DNA of 64,000 bases, from NCBI GenBank assembly GCA_947165685.1, contig CAMVBK010000006.1:39285-103284 (forward strand), in the 5' to 3' direction. The position numbers and the translations under genes are program-made. Positions 17,255-26,472 of the stretch are shown in pieces. Origin of the DNA: F23-D06 sp947165685. GTDB taxonomy: Bacteria; Bacteroidota; Bacteroidia; Bacteroidales; WCHB1-69. Within the stretch, counting starts at the first letter, position 1. Each line of letters starts with the position of its first letter. The notes beneath the pieces were generated by a model. That model saw only the letters and a list, made by a program, of their open reading frames with translations, was not told where the DNA came from and made no database searches.

Positions 17255-18463
17255 ATTATACATGTCGATATGGATGCGTTTTACGCTTCGGTGGAGATTC
17301 GCGACAACCCGGCGTTGAGAGGGCAGCCGCTCATCATCGGCGCCCTGCCGCGCGAGCGCGGGGTGGTGGCCACCTGCAGCTATGAGGCGCGGAAGTACGG
17401 CGTGCGCTCGGCGATGAACATCAAGGAGGCCTACCGCCGCTGTCCCCAGGGCATCTTCATGCATCCCGATTTCAACAAATACAAGGCGGTTTCGGAGCAA
17501 CTGAACGCTATCTGGAACACTTACGCCACGGTCTCGCAGCGGATTTCGCTCGATGAAGCGTATCTCGATGTCACTGCGCAGGCCGGCGACTGGGAAGGGG
17601 CGCGCCGCATCGGGCACCTCATCAAGCAGCGCACCTTGGAAGAGGTCGGACTTACCTGCTCCGTGGGCGTGGCTTACAGCAAGACCGCCGCCAAGATGGC
17701 CAGCGAGGAGGACAAGCCGGACGGCTATTTCGAAATCCCCACCGCCGACGACTTCGTGAACCTCATCATCGACCGTGATGTGAGCGTGCTCTACACGGTC
17801 GGGGAACAGACCGCCAAGAAGTTGCACGAGGTTGGCATACACACTGTGCGCGACCTCCGGCAACGCACCGACGATGTGGTGCGCCTGCTCGGCAAGAACG
17901 GCCAGTGGCTCACCCAGGTCGCTTTCGGCATCGATGACCGCAAGGTGGTGCCTTATCGTCCGCAGGATGCCAAATCCGTCGGGCGCGAGGTGACGTTCCA
18001 GAAAGATGTCGGCAATTATTATCTGTTGAAAGATGTCCTGCTCCTGCTGGCCCTCAGTGTGGTGCATCGCGCCAGCCGCTACAATTTGCGCGGAAAGGGG
18101 GTTACCTTGAAACTGACCTATTCCAACATGCAGAGTATCAGCCGTTCGCGTTCCATTCCCTTGGCCACCTCGTCGGCCGTCACCATCTATCGTGAGGCCG
18201 CCGCGATGCTCGATGGGGTGCGCTGGGAGTCTGCACGCCTCATCGGGGTGAGCCTCCACAACCTCTCCGCCCGCGAAGAGGGACAGATGGTCATCCGCGA
18301 TCTTTTGGAAGACCAGACGCAGCAAGAGGACGAGCTTCGAGGGTTGCTCAATGCGTTGCAGGCCCGCTACGGCCTCGACTTCGCCGGGCACCTCGACCAA
18401 GTCGTCCAAATGGAAACGCTTCATAAGACGGTGGAGTATATGCGGAGGCATTTTCGGCCGTAA
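17255..18463 (+). CDS. dinB: DNA polymerase IV (Y-family), apparent non-AUG start
   Basis: This error-prone translesion polymerase has SLDEAYLDVT as the second catalytic motif, the CSYEARKYGVRSAM fingers motif and CSVGVAYSKTAAKMASE. The first in-frame ATG (17270) begins at MDAFYASVE, just after the catalytic aspartate of HVDMD, and so would remove an essential metal ligand. The frame upstream reads I-I-I-H-V-D with a stop at 17228-17230 and no ATG or GTG between. I place the start at ATT 17255; ATA 17252 or CTG 17243 are alternatives. A frameshift or sequence error is also possible. The rest is full length. Confidence 0.85.
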   Translation: MIHVDMDAFYASVEIRDNPALRGQPLIIGALPRERGVVATCSYEARKYGVRSAMNIKEAYRRCPQGIFMHPDFNKYKAVSEQLNAIWNTYATVSQRISLDEAYLDVTAQAGDWEGARRIGHLIKQRTLEEVGLTCSVGVAYSKTAAKMASEEDKPDGYFEIPTADDFVNLIIDRDVSVLYTVGEQTAKKLHEVGIHTVRDLRQRTDDVVRLLGKNGQWLTQVAFGIDDRKVVPYRPQDAKSVGREVTFQKDVGNYYLLKDVLLLLALSVVHRASRYNLRGKGVTLKLTYSNMQSISRSRSIPLATSSAVTIYREAAAMLDGVRWESARLIGVSLHNLSAREEGQMVIRDLLEDQTQQEDELRGLLNALQARYGLDFAGHLDQVVQMETLHKTVEYMRRHFRP

Positions 18464-18503
18464 ACGGCGGCGCTCGGGGGCGCGGTGATATGTGAAAAAA
18501 TCG

Positions 18504-18511
18504 TACTTTTG
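18504..18511 (+). promoter_or_regulatory. -7 promoter element of PP-loop ATPase gene
   Basis: TACTTTTG located 50 bp upstream of the ATG at 18561. It argues against starts further upstream. Confidence 0.6.
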
Positions 18512-18560
18512 CCGCTTCGTTTTACAGGACAGAAACCTTGTTTGTCGCACAATAAAGCTT

Positions 18561-19874
18561 ATGAACGCGAAATTTGACGATTTAAGAGAGAAATACCCCG
18601 TTTTCACGTATGAGGGGTATCAATATGGCATCGAGAACGGGGATTTGAGCCTCGTTTTCCATTTTTCGATAGGGGAGGGGATCCATTTCTCCCCGAAGAT
18701 GAGGTTGTCGGCCGGAATCCATACGCCCGACTGGAACTCATTCGACCTTAAGCAGTTGGAAGGCATTGTATTCCACATCGGCATGATCGAGCTGATCAGC
18801 TACTGGAAGTGCACCTGCAGCCCGACCATCCTGGTGAAGCCGTTCTCGCTCTCCGAGGACCAGCAGTGGTGGTGGCGCAAACTCTATTGGTACGGCCTTG
18901 GCGAGTTCATGTACCGCAACAGCATCGAGACCGACTACCTGCGATTCATGGACTTTGCCTTTCCCGAAGGGGCGCGACCGGCAGAGGAGTTGTCCTATCC
19001 GAAAGCGGAAAACGTTGACTCCGTGATTGTTCCCGTTGGCGGCGGCAAGGACTCCGTGGTGACGTTGGAGGAGCTTCGGCCTTCGCGCAAAGTGGTGCCG
19101 TTCATCATCAACCCTCGTGGCGCGACGCTGGAGTGCGCCCGCGTGGCCGGCTTCGACCGCGAAGAGCAAATCCTTGTCCTGCACCGCCAAATAGACCCGA
19201 AGTTGCTGGAACTCAACGCGCAAGGATTCCTTAACGGGCATACGCCGTTCTCCGCGATGCTGGCCTTCTACACGCCACTGCTCAGTGCGGTCACCGGCAT
19301 CCGCGATGTCGCCCTCTCGAACGAGTCGAGCGCGAACGAGCCGACGGTGCCGGGCACCAATATCAACCATCAGTATTCCAAATCGTTGGAGTTCGAGACC
19401 GACTTTCAGGACTACGTGCGCGACTGGATGGGCGACTGCAACCACTACTACAGCCACTTGCGCCCGTTCAACGAACTGCAGATTGCCGAGAAGTTTTCGC
19501 ATTATCCGCAATATTTCCCTGTTTTCCGGAGCTGCAACGTCGGCAGCAAGGAGGACAAATGGTGCGGCCACTGCCCGAAGTGTCTCTTCGCCTACATCAT
19601 CCTGTCGCCGTTCATTGAAGACGGCAAGCTTCAGGAGATTTTCGGCCACGACCTGTTGGACGACCCGACATTGGAGCAGACCTTCGACGAGCTGTCGGGT
19701 CTTTCCAAAATCAAGCCATTCGAGTGTGTGGGCACAGTCCGGGAGGTCAACGAAGCCCTTCGCCGCATCTGCAACACGCACAGTGATAAGTATTTGCTGA
19801 AGCACTACATCAACGCCTCGCTTGCGCAGATGGAGGACGACATGTTGGAGGAATATTACAACATGGCGCCTTAA
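18561..19874 (+). CDS. PP-loop ATP-pyrophosphatase family protein, possibly MurL-like
   Basis: The 437-residue protein has a PP-loop motif VPVGGGKDSVVTLE near residues 155-168 (SGGxDS type), so it probably activates a substrate by adenylation with release of PPi. Near residues 323-340 a C-x9-C-G-H-C-P-K-C cluster looks like the zinc site of QueC/ExsB-type enzymes. MurL, the ATP-dependent epimerase of UDP-MurNAc-L-Ala-L-Glu, has a similar size and uses ATP in the same way, so it is one candidate. A role in a modified base or surface sugar is another. The start follows a -7 box by 50 bp. A heptamer tract separates it from the next gene. Confidence 0.6.
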   Translation: MNAKFDDLREKYPVFTYEGYQYGIENGDLSLVFHFSIGEGIHFSPKMRLSAGIHTPDWNSFDLKQLEGIVFHIGMIELISYWKCTCSPTILVKPFSLSEDQQWWWRKLYWYGLGEFMYRNSIETDYLRFMDFAFPEGARPAEELSYPKAENVDSVIVPVGGGKDSVVTLEELRPSRKVVPFIINPRGATLECARVAGFDREEQILVLHRQIDPKLLELNAQGFLNGHTPFSAMLAFYTPLLSAVTGIRDVALSNESSANEPTVPGTNINHQYSKSLEFETDFQDYVRDWMGDCNHYYSHLRPFNELQIAEKFSHYPQYFPVFRSCNVGSKEDKWCGHCPKCLFAYIILSPFIEDGKLQEIFGHDLLDDPTLEQTFDELSGLSKIKPFECVGTVREVNEALRRICNTHSDKYLLKHYINASLAQMEDDMLEEYYNMAP

Positions 19875-19960
19875 CAATGTACAATGTATAATGTACAATG
19901 TACAATGTATAATGGGCAATGTACAATGGGCAATGAATAATGTATGATGTACAATGTGTG
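19871..19960. repeat. CAATGTA/TAATGTA heptamer tract
   Basis: About twelve 7-bp units (ACAATGT, ATAATGT, GCAATGT) link the PP-loop gene stop with the transporter start. The same unit occurs inside the last gene of the window at 62906-62936. Confidence 0.85.
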
Positions 19961-19969
19961 TTGGATGTG

Positions 19970-20842
19970 ATGAAAGAACAATCGAAAATAAAGGGATATA
20001 TAGCTGGGATTATTGCGGCGGTGGCGTATGGGACCAACCCGTTAGGGGCATTGTTTTTGTACCAGGAAGGCTTCAACCCGCCGAGCGTGATTTTCTATAG
20101 ATTCACCTTCGCGGTGTTCATTTTGGGGGTCATCCTGCTGATTCAGCGGGTGCCGTTCCGTATCAACAGATTCGAGTTCAAGGTGTTGCTGTCGCTCGGT
20201 GTGCTGTTTGCGGCCTCCGCGCTGTCGCTCTACACCTCGTTCAAGCATCTCGACTCCGGAGTGGCCTCCACCATCCTGTTCGCCTATCCGGTGATGGTGG
20301 CCGTCATCATGGCGGTCTTCTTCAAGGAGCGGGCCTCGGCGATGATGATTCTCTCCATTGTGCTGAGTGTCATTGGCATACTGTTGCTCTACCAGGGCGA
20401 CGGCGAAGTGAAGATGTCGCTGTGGGGTGTCGTTTTAGTGCTGATTTCCTCTCTGACGTACGCCGTATATATCGTGGTGGTGAACCGCTCGAAGATTTCG
20501 ATGCCGCCGTTCAAGATGACGTTCTACATCATGATGTTCGCGGCAATCGTCATCGGCATCTACTCGTTCTGCGTGCCCGGCAGCCGCATCATGGCCATCC
20601 CGAGCTGGTCGGCACTGGGCTGGATCTGCATGGTGGCCATCGTGCCGACCATCATCGCCATGACGATGCTCAACATCGGCATCGCGCACGCCGGCTCGAC
20701 CCCCACGGCCATCATGGGCGCGCTGGAACCCGTCACGGCGGTCGCCATCTCGGTCTTCGTGTTCGACGGCCTCTTCACGGCCCGGCTCGCGGCAGGCATC
20801 GCATTGATATTGGTGGCGGTGATGTTGATAATTAAAAATTAG
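19970..20842 (+). CDS. EamA/DMT-family transporter
   Basis: The 290-residue inner-membrane protein shows ten hydrophobic segments in two EamA halves, beginning with GYIAGIIAAVAYGTNPLGALFL and ending with AAGIALILVAVMLIIKN. Family members export or import amino acids, nucleotide sugars or other metabolites, and the substrate cannot be told from sequence. I chose ATG 19970 (MKEQSKIKG) because codons upstream come from the heptamer tract. It lies downstream of the PP-loop gene on the same strand and may be cotranscribed. Confidence 0.88.
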   Translation: MKEQSKIKGYIAGIIAAVAYGTNPLGALFLYQEGFNPPSVIFYRFTFAVFILGVILLIQRVPFRINRFEFKVLLSLGVLFAASALSLYTSFKHLDSGVASTILFAYPVMVAVIMAVFFKERASAMMILSIVLSVIGILLLYQGDGEVKMSLWGVVLVLISSLTYAVYIVVVNRSKISMPPFKMTFYIMMFAAIVIGIYSFCVPGSRIMAIPSWSALGWICMVAIVPTIIAMTMLNIGIAHAGSTPTAIMGALEPVTAVAISVFVFDGLFTARLAAGIALILVAVMLIIKN

Positions 20843-20862
20843 GAATGGTGAATACACCTTCC

Positions 20863-20922
20863 AAAAAGGGCTGAAAGCCCGACCTATGTCAGCCCAGGGT
20901 GAGCGACAGCGAGCCCTGGGGA
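20863..20922 (+). repeat. Hairpin repeat with CAGCCCAGGGTGAGCG core, copy 1
   Basis: GGGCTGAAAGCCC forms one hairpin and CCCAGGG...GCCCTGGG a second. The same unit occurs at 59339-59397 and 60577-60635, each time just upstream of a plus-strand gene. It is followed here by short GC-rich duplications (GAATCGCGGGAAACC twice). Confidence 0.8.
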
Positions 20923-21049
20923 ACCGGACCGAAAACCGGACCGGTTCCCCGAATCGCGGGAAACCGAATCGCGGGAAACCGGACAACCCACAGGCAAGGT
21001 TAAACGTTTGCAAGAAACGACAATCAATGTAACGAATAATAACGATAAG

Positions 21050-21694
21050 ATGAAGAAATTTGCAGTTTTTGCGATAATGGCGGTGTACATGTCCGCAAGT
21101 TTCGCCCAGAATGTCGATGGCGGCGCCGCCGACCTGCTCAAGAAGGTCGCCCTGCAGTACCAGAAATATGCCACCCTGCAGTTCCACTACACCCTGAAGA
21201 CCACCAAGGACGACAAGACCCTGGGGGTCAGCGAGGGGGACTTCTGCCTCAAGGGCAGCAAGTACAAAACCACATTCTCAGGCGTCCAGTACTTCTGCGA
21301 TGGCCAGTCGATTTGGAGCTACGACAAGTCCGCCAAGGAGGTCTCCGTCTATGAGTACGATCCCGAGGACGACGGGAACCTGATGAACCCGCAGCGCATC
21401 CTCAAGGGCTGGGACAAGCAGTTCCGCGCCAAGTTCATCCGCGACGAGTTCTCGAACAACGTGCAGTACAGCATCGTCGATCTCACGCCCAAGACCGCAC
21501 AGTCGTTCTACCGCATCCGGGTCTATATCGGGAAGACCTCGCTCAAAATCGCGAAAATCGCCGTTTACGAGAAAGACAACACCATATATACATATAGTAT
21601 CGAGCAGTTCAAGCATGATATCCCGCTGGATGACAAAATGTTCGTGTTCGACGTGTCGAAATACCCCGGTGTGGAGGTCAACGACATGCGATGA
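21050..21694 (+). CDS. LolA-like outer-membrane lipoprotein carrier protein
   Basis: The 214-residue protein starts with a signal peptide (MKKFAVFAIMAVYMSASFAQ) and has the LolA fold pattern: an early LLKKVALQYQKYATLQFHYTL helix-strand, FCLKGSKYKTTF, and FCDGQSIWSYDK with the conserved D-G-xx-x-W. LolA chaperones lipoproteins across the periplasm to the outer membrane. I chose ATG 21050 because it gives the signal peptide directly. Length and sequence style are typical for Bacteroidetes LolA. A repeat unit lies upstream. Confidence 0.82.
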   Translation: MKKFAVFAIMAVYMSASFAQNVDGGAADLLKKVALQYQKYATLQFHYTLKTTKDDKTLGVSEGDFCLKGSKYKTTFSGVQYFCDGQSIWSYDKSAKEVSVYEYDPEDDGNLMNPQRILKGWDKQFRAKFIRDEFSNNVQYSIVDLTPKTAQSFYRIRVYIGKTSLKIAKIAVYEKDNTIYTYSIEQFKHDIPLDDKMFVFDVSKYPGVEVNDMR

Positions 21695-21733
21695 CTGTTG
21701 AAAAAATGTTGCTGCAGGTTAGCCGATTTTTCT

Positions 21734-21741
21734 TACTTTTG
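21734..21741 (+). promoter_or_regulatory. -7 promoter element of phosphohexomutase gene
   Basis: TACTTTTG, 33 bp upstream of the ATG at 21774. Confidence 0.65.
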
Positions 21742-21773
21742 CAGCCGTTTTAGAAAGATAAAAGAGAAGAGAT

Positions 21774-23252
21774 ATGACACTGATTAAGTCCATTTCCGGA
21801 ATCCGGGGAACAATTGGGGGAAACATTGGGGAGAACCTGACTCCTGTCGATGTGGTGAAATTTACCACGGCATTCGCCACCTTTTTGCATGAAAAGCGCG
21901 AACGGGCCGCGTCCGAGGCTCTGGACGAGTCCTCGCAGTCGGACAATAGCAATCTGCAGGACGCAGATAGCTCCCGACGGGTTGCGGACAGTTCCAAGAT
22001 GCGCATCGTGGTGGGAAGAGACGCCCGTATCTCCGGTGATGTTGTGAACCGTTTGGTTTGTAGTACGTTGCAGAGCATGGGCGTGGATGTTCTCGACCTG
22101 GGGTTCTCCACCACGCCGACCACGGAGATGGCCGTGATCCAGCATCAGGCTGACGGCGGCATCATCATCACTGCCAGCCACAACCCGATGCAGTGGAACG
22201 CCCTCAAGCTGCTCGACAGAACCGGCGAGTTCGTCTCCGGCGAGGAGGCCAAGCGCATCGTCGAGCTGACCGAATCCGACCAATTAACCTACGCGACAAT
22301 CGACAAGTTAGGGAGCTATACTTTGTATGAAAACGCCATCCAGGATCATGTCGAGGCGATTCTCCGCCTTCCGTTGGTCGATAGGAACGCCATCGCCAAA
22401 GCCAACTTCAAGGTGATTTTGGACACGGTGAACTCCACCGGGGCATTGGCATTGCCGGTGCTGCTCAAGGCACTGGGTGTCAACAATGTGACGGTGCTCA
22501 ACGGCGAGATGAACGGGGTCTTCTCCCACAATCCGGAGCCGATTCCCGAGAACCTGGCCGGCATCTGCAACGTGATGAGCCGCTCCAACTACGATGTCGG
22601 CTTCGTGGTCGATCCCGACGTTGACCGTTTGGCCATCGTGACGGAGAACGGCACGCTCTTCAACGAGGAATACACCTTGGTGGCCGTAGCCGACTACGTG
22701 CTGCAACATACGCCCGGCAACACGGTCTCCAACCTTTCGTCGTCCCGTGCATTGAAAGACGTAAGTGACAAGTATGGAGTGGTTTACACGCCTTCCGCGG
22801 TGGGCGAGGTGAACGTGGTGGCGATGATGAAGCAGACCGGCGCGGTGATCGGCGGCGAAGGCAACGGCGGGGTCATCTATCCCGAGCTGCACTACGGCCG
22901 CGACGCGCTCGTGGGCATCGCCCTCTTCCTCACCTACATGGCCAAGACCGGCAAGAGCTGCAGCCAGATCCGCGCCCTCTATCCCGACTACTGCATCGTG
23001 AAGAAGAAGACCGAGTTGAACAGTTCCGTGGACATGAAGGAGTTGTTGGACAAGATCGCTGCGAAATACGCCAACTACCAAGTGAACCGCGTTGATGGCG
23101 TGCGCATCGACTTCGATGACAGCTGGGTGCACGTGCGCAGCTCCAACACCGAACCCATCATGCGCATCTACGCCGAGGCCCTCACCCCGCAGGTCGCCGA
23201 GAACATCGCCAACAAGCTGATGGCCGACATCCGCGAGATGCTTGTGAGTTAG
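21774..23252 (+). CDS. glmM: Phosphoglucosamine mutase / phosphohexomutase
   Basis: The enzyme interconverts glucosamine-6-phosphate and glucosamine-1-phosphate for UDP-GlcNAc synthesis; a phosphomannomutase role is possible. The 492-residue protein has the active serine loop ITASHNPMQWNALK, the metal loop DPDVDRLA near residue 281, the sugar loop GGEGNGGVIYPE and the phosphate loop SSNTEPIMRIYAEA. Between AFATFLHEK and MRIVVGRDARISG there is an extra Ser/Asp-rich stretch of about 35 residues (~residues 41-75) that I do not expect in the family. It is probably a surface loop inserted by a repeat-like duplication. Confidence 0.9.
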   Translation: MTLIKSISGIRGTIGGNIGENLTPVDVVKFTTAFATFLHEKRERAASEALDESSQSDNSNLQDADSSRRVADSSKMRIVVGRDARISGDVVNRLVCSTLQSMGVDVLDLGFSTTPTTEMAVIQHQADGGIIITASHNPMQWNALKLLDRTGEFVSGEEAKRIVELTESDQLTYATIDKLGSYTLYENAIQDHVEAILRLPLVDRNAIAKANFKVILDTVNSTGALALPVLLKALGVNNVTVLNGEMNGVFSHNPEPIPENLAGICNVMSRSNYDVGFVVDPDVDRLAIVTENGTLFNEEYTLVAVADYVLQHTPGNTVSNLSSSRALKDVSDKYGVVYTPSAVGEVNVVAMMKQTGAVIGGEGNGGVIYPELHYGRDALVGIALFLTYMAKTGKSCSQIRALYPDYCIVKKKTELNSSVDMKELLDKIAAKYANYQVNRVDGVRIDFDDSWVHVRSSNTEPIMRIYAEALTPQVAENIANKLMADIREMLVS

Positions 23253-23264
23253 CCCTTAAAAAAC

Positions 23265-23390
23265 TTCCTTAAGCAGCCCCGGAGGGGCAAAACGCACGCA
23301 GTGCAAATAACCCCACACAAGCGGAGCGCAGTGTGGGGCTCAAGGAAAGGAGGCCGTCACACAAGCGGAGCGCAGTATGTGGGGATGACG
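23265..23390 (+). repeat. CCCCACAC hairpin array, copy 1
   Basis: The array is a string of hairpins: GCCCC-gga-GGGGC, GCAC-gca-GTGC, then CCCCACAC...GTGTGGGG with loop AAGCGGAGCGCA, then a second degenerate copy. Related arrays lie at 43268-43356 and 61978-62096. All three end within about 35 bp of a start codon or include it. Confidence 0.85.
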
Positions 23391-23421
23391 AATGAACAAT
23401 AACTGACGAAATATACACCGA

Positions 23422-24834
23422 ATGACAAAACGAACACATATCCGGACAATCACCCTGCTGCTGGCCCTGGTTCTGGGGACGGCGGGAGCGCTGCATGCCC
23501 AAAGCGAGGCGGTACAATACGGCAAAGAGAACATCAAACGGGATTATTGTGACGGATACAATATATCTATTAAAATCAAAGATGTGCCTGATCATTCCGT
23601 GTTGAACTTGTGGGCTTATGATTTTGGTAACGTGCGCCTGATTGACAGTACGGAAGTGAGAAATGGCAAAGCTACGTTTCGGAAAAAGAGCTCCTCAAAA
23701 TCTCAGGATGATGTTACAGAAAGGATACATAGGGGATTCTATGATATTTCTGGGGAGGCCTTGTTTCCTGTTCAGGTGATTGTCAATCAGCAAACGAATT
23801 TTGAAATAGAGATTGATATACACAATCCCAATCAATTTACCAATCATACGATACAAAAGTCTGATGAGAATCAGCGGTATTGTACGCTCATGTTCACTTG
23901 GAATGAGCAAAAGGATGCGTTTTCGGGTGCGGAAGCAGTGGCTGAGCTGACCTCCATCATGCCACAGTCGTTCTTGGCACAATACTATCATTTAGAGAAT
24001 GAGATTCTCAAAACGGCAAAATCGGATGACCCAACGGTTTATTTCGCTATTGGAAGTGCTTCTCCTTCTGAATTTCATCATGTTTTGTCATTGGTGGATT
24101 TTACGGATGCGCGACTCTGCCATTCTTCCTCTTTGATTTTCCAATTTATTCGTGATTATTTGACCTCAAACAATCGCGAGTCTGTGGATGAAATCATCAC
24201 CGAGGTGGACACCATCCTCATGCGGGCGGCGCGCGGGGGACGTTACCAATGCGGGTTGTACGCGCAGTGGTTGTACAATATTTTCGACAAGACCGGCGAC
24301 CCGTACTACGAACCGGTGATGCTGCACATCTACGACACCTACGACCGAGGCTGGATTTCCGAGGACCAGGAACGGCGCATCAAACGTAAAATGGATGTTG
24401 TACGCAGGCTCGCCCCCGGGGCGCTGATCCCCGAACTCACTGCCTACGACATTGACGGCAAACAGCACTCCACCAATGAGATACAGACGAAATACACAAT
24501 CCTCTGGTTCTGGGATCCCGACTGCGACCATTGCCAGGAGGAGACGCCGATTTTGCATGATTTATACCAGAAACGGGCCGACGAGCTGAATTTCGAGGTC
24601 TTTGCCGTGGAGGTCAACGACGACTACGACCGCTGGAAGGCCTTCTCCGAGAAGCACGGCCTCGGCGACTGGATCAACCTGAGCACCTCCATGGGCGAAA
24701 CCAGCGTCGATTACATCGAATATTTCGACATCGTCACCACGCCGGTGATTTTGTTGATAAATAATGAAAAAAAACATGCAATAATCGCACGGCAAATTTC
24801 GTTAGATGAAATTATGCAATTGATGGAACAATGA
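23422..24834 (+). CDS. Exported thioredoxin-fold protein (TlpA/ResA-like), CDHC motif
   Basis: The 470-residue protein has a signal peptide ending at LHAQS, a beta-rich N-terminal region like DUF4369, a helical middle, and a C-terminal thioredoxin domain from ~residue 335 (PGALIPELTAYDIDGKQ, then ILWFWDPDCDHCQEETPIL with active-site CDHC). It probably acts as a periplasmic thiol oxidoreductase. The next gene is a diverged paralogue with CPTC. The coding bases from ~23540 to ~24180 are clearly AT-richer than the rest of the gene, which suggests a mosaic origin. Confidence 0.82.
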   Translation: MTKRTHIRTITLLLALVLGTAGALHAQSEAVQYGKENIKRDYCDGYNISIKIKDVPDHSVLNLWAYDFGNVRLIDSTEVRNGKATFRKKSSSKSQDDVTERIHRGFYDISGEALFPVQVIVNQQTNFEIEIDIHNPNQFTNHTIQKSDENQRYCTLMFTWNEQKDAFSGAEAVAELTSIMPQSFLAQYYHLENEILKTAKSDDPTVYFAIGSASPSEFHHVLSLVDFTDARLCHSSSLIFQFIRDYLTSNNRESVDEIITEVDTILMRAARGGRYQCGLYAQWLYNIFDKTGDPYYEPVMLHIYDTYDRGWISEDQERRIKRKMDVVRRLAPGALIPELTAYDIDGKQHSTNEIQTKYTILWFWDPDCDHCQEETPILHDLYQKRADELNFEVFAVEVNDDYDRWKAFSEKHGLGDWINLSTSMGETSVDYIEYFDIVTTPVILLINNEKKHAIIARQISLDEIMQLMEQ

Positions 24835-24886
24835 ATGATGATGCATGACGATGAAAAAACAATGATTATCAATGTGACAACAAACA

Positions 24887-26449
24887 ATGAGAAATAAAAT
24901 GAGAAAGAACGTTATTTTTTTGTTGATTTCGGGTTTAATGTTCGGTTTTTTGATGTCGTTTGCCAATGCGGTGACGGCCCAGAACAACATCCCGAAGAAC
25001 CTGCAGAAATCGAGGAACAACCCGGCGAACTACCGTGACGCGGATGGCCACGAGCTGGTTTTCAACATCAAGGACTCGAAAGACACGCTGGTCTATTTGG
25101 TGATCCACTACAACGAGAAGCTGATCCTGAAGGACTCCGTGAAGCCCTCCGGCAAGGGCAAGTTCGTATTCAAGGGCACCGACCGTTACGACGACGGCAT
25201 GTACTCGTTGGTCTCCGGCGACAAGAAGCTCTACCTGAACTTCATCCTCGACAACAACCAGCATTTTACTTACAATTTGGACACCACCACGAACGTGGAG
25301 AACTTCTCGGTGGTGAACTCCCCGGAGAACGCCGAGATGCTGCGTTTCCAGAAGAAGACCGCCCAGGCCTCCAAGGACGCCAACGACTGGTCCAAGAAGC
25401 GCAAGGCATTCGAGGACGCCGGCAACACCGACAGCGCAAATTATTACAAGGAGAAGTTGACCAATATCAACAACGAGATGCAGGCCTTCATCGACGACCT
25501 TATCGCCAGAAACCCTGACTTCCTTTTCTCCAAGATGCAGAAATCCTACAAGAACATCGACATTCCTGAGTACAAAAAAGAGGACGGTGAGCCCGACTAC
25601 ATGAAGCAGGCCGCCTACTACCGTCTGCACTATTGGGACAACTTCGACCTCGGCGACCACCGTTTCATCTACATCCCCTCCTTCGAGCCGAAGATGAAGG
25701 ACTACTTCCTGAAGCTGCTCTATCATCAGGAGTCCGACACCATCAACAAATATGTTGACCTCTTCCTTGCCAAGGCCGCGAAAGACACGTTCATGTACCA
25801 TTACTGCACCGACTGGCTTTCCTACCAGTTCGAGACGAGCAAGGTCATCGGGCACGACGCGGTGTTCTACCATATCGCCAAGACCAACCAGCTGGCCGGC
25901 AAGTGCTACTGGCTCGACGAGGATGTGCTGGCCAAGTACCGGAAGCGCACCGCACGCCTGGAACCGATCCTGATTGGAAAGATTGCCCCAGAGCTGATCA
26001 TTCCGGACACCACGCTGACGGATGACATGACCAAGTGGCACTCCTCTTACCGCATGAGCAAGCCCTACACCATCCTCTGGTTCTATGACCCCGACTGCCC
26101 GACCTGCAAGAAGGAGTCCAAGAAGATGCGCGAGGTTTATGACTCGCTTCAGGCCATCGGCAAGCGGAACTTCGACGTCTATGCCATCGCCAACGACGCT
26201 GATGTTGACCGCTGGAAGAAGTACGTGAAGGAGAACAACTACCCGTGGCTCAACGTCGGCGGCAACAAGGGCAACCTCGACTATCTCGAATACTTCAACA
26301 TCTACGAGATGGGCAACCCGGCGATGTTCATCATGGACAACAAGGACCATCGGATCATCCTCAACAAGCGCATCGACATGTCGAATATACCGCAGTTTTT
26401 GGAGGAGTATGAGAAGATAGAGGAACTGAAAAAGAAGCGAGAAAATTAG
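24887..26449 (+). CDS. Exported thioredoxin-fold protein (DUF5106/TlpA-like), CPTC motif
   Basis: The 520-residue protein starts with a signal peptide (cleavage near VTAQ); ATG 24899 is an alternative start. The N-terminal third is a DUF4369-like beta domain (VYLVIHYNEKLILKDSVKPSGKGKFVFKG). A Lys-rich helical middle follows, similar to DUF5106. The C-terminal domain has ILWFYDPDCPTCKKESKKM with active-site CPTC and a GNPAMFIMD cis-Pro loop. It is a probable periplasmic thiol-disulfide oxidoreductase. It lies 52 bp after its paralogue and ends at a strong terminator. Confidence 0.85.
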   Translation: MRNKMRKNVIFLLISGLMFGFLMSFANAVTAQNNIPKNLQKSRNNPANYRDADGHELVFNIKDSKDTLVYLVIHYNEKLILKDSVKPSGKGKFVFKGTDRYDDGMYSLVSGDKKLYLNFILDNNQHFTYNLDTTTNVENFSVVNSPENAEMLRFQKKTAQASKDANDWSKKRKAFEDAGNTDSANYYKEKLTNINNEMQAFIDDLIARNPDFLFSKMQKSYKNIDIPEYKKEDGEPDYMKQAAYYRLHYWDNFDLGDHRFIYIPSFEPKMKDYFLKLLYHQESDTINKYVDLFLAKAAKDTFMYHYCTDWLSYQFETSKVIGHDAVFYHIAKTNQLAGKCYWLDEDVLAKYRKRTARLEPILIGKIAPELIIPDTTLTDDMTKWHSSYRMSKPYTILWFYDPDCPTCKKESKKMREVYDSLQAIGKRNFDVYAIANDADVDRWKKYVKENNYPWLNVGGNKGNLDYLEYFNIYEMGNPAMFIMDNKDHRIILNKRIDMSNIPQFLEEYEKIEELKKKREN

Positions 26450-26472
26450 TGCTTCAGATTTTTGAGACGAGA

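Noticed and set aside
24935..26350. Minus-strand 471-codon frame
   Set aside because: Antisense shadow of the thioredoxin-fold gene with CPTC motif.
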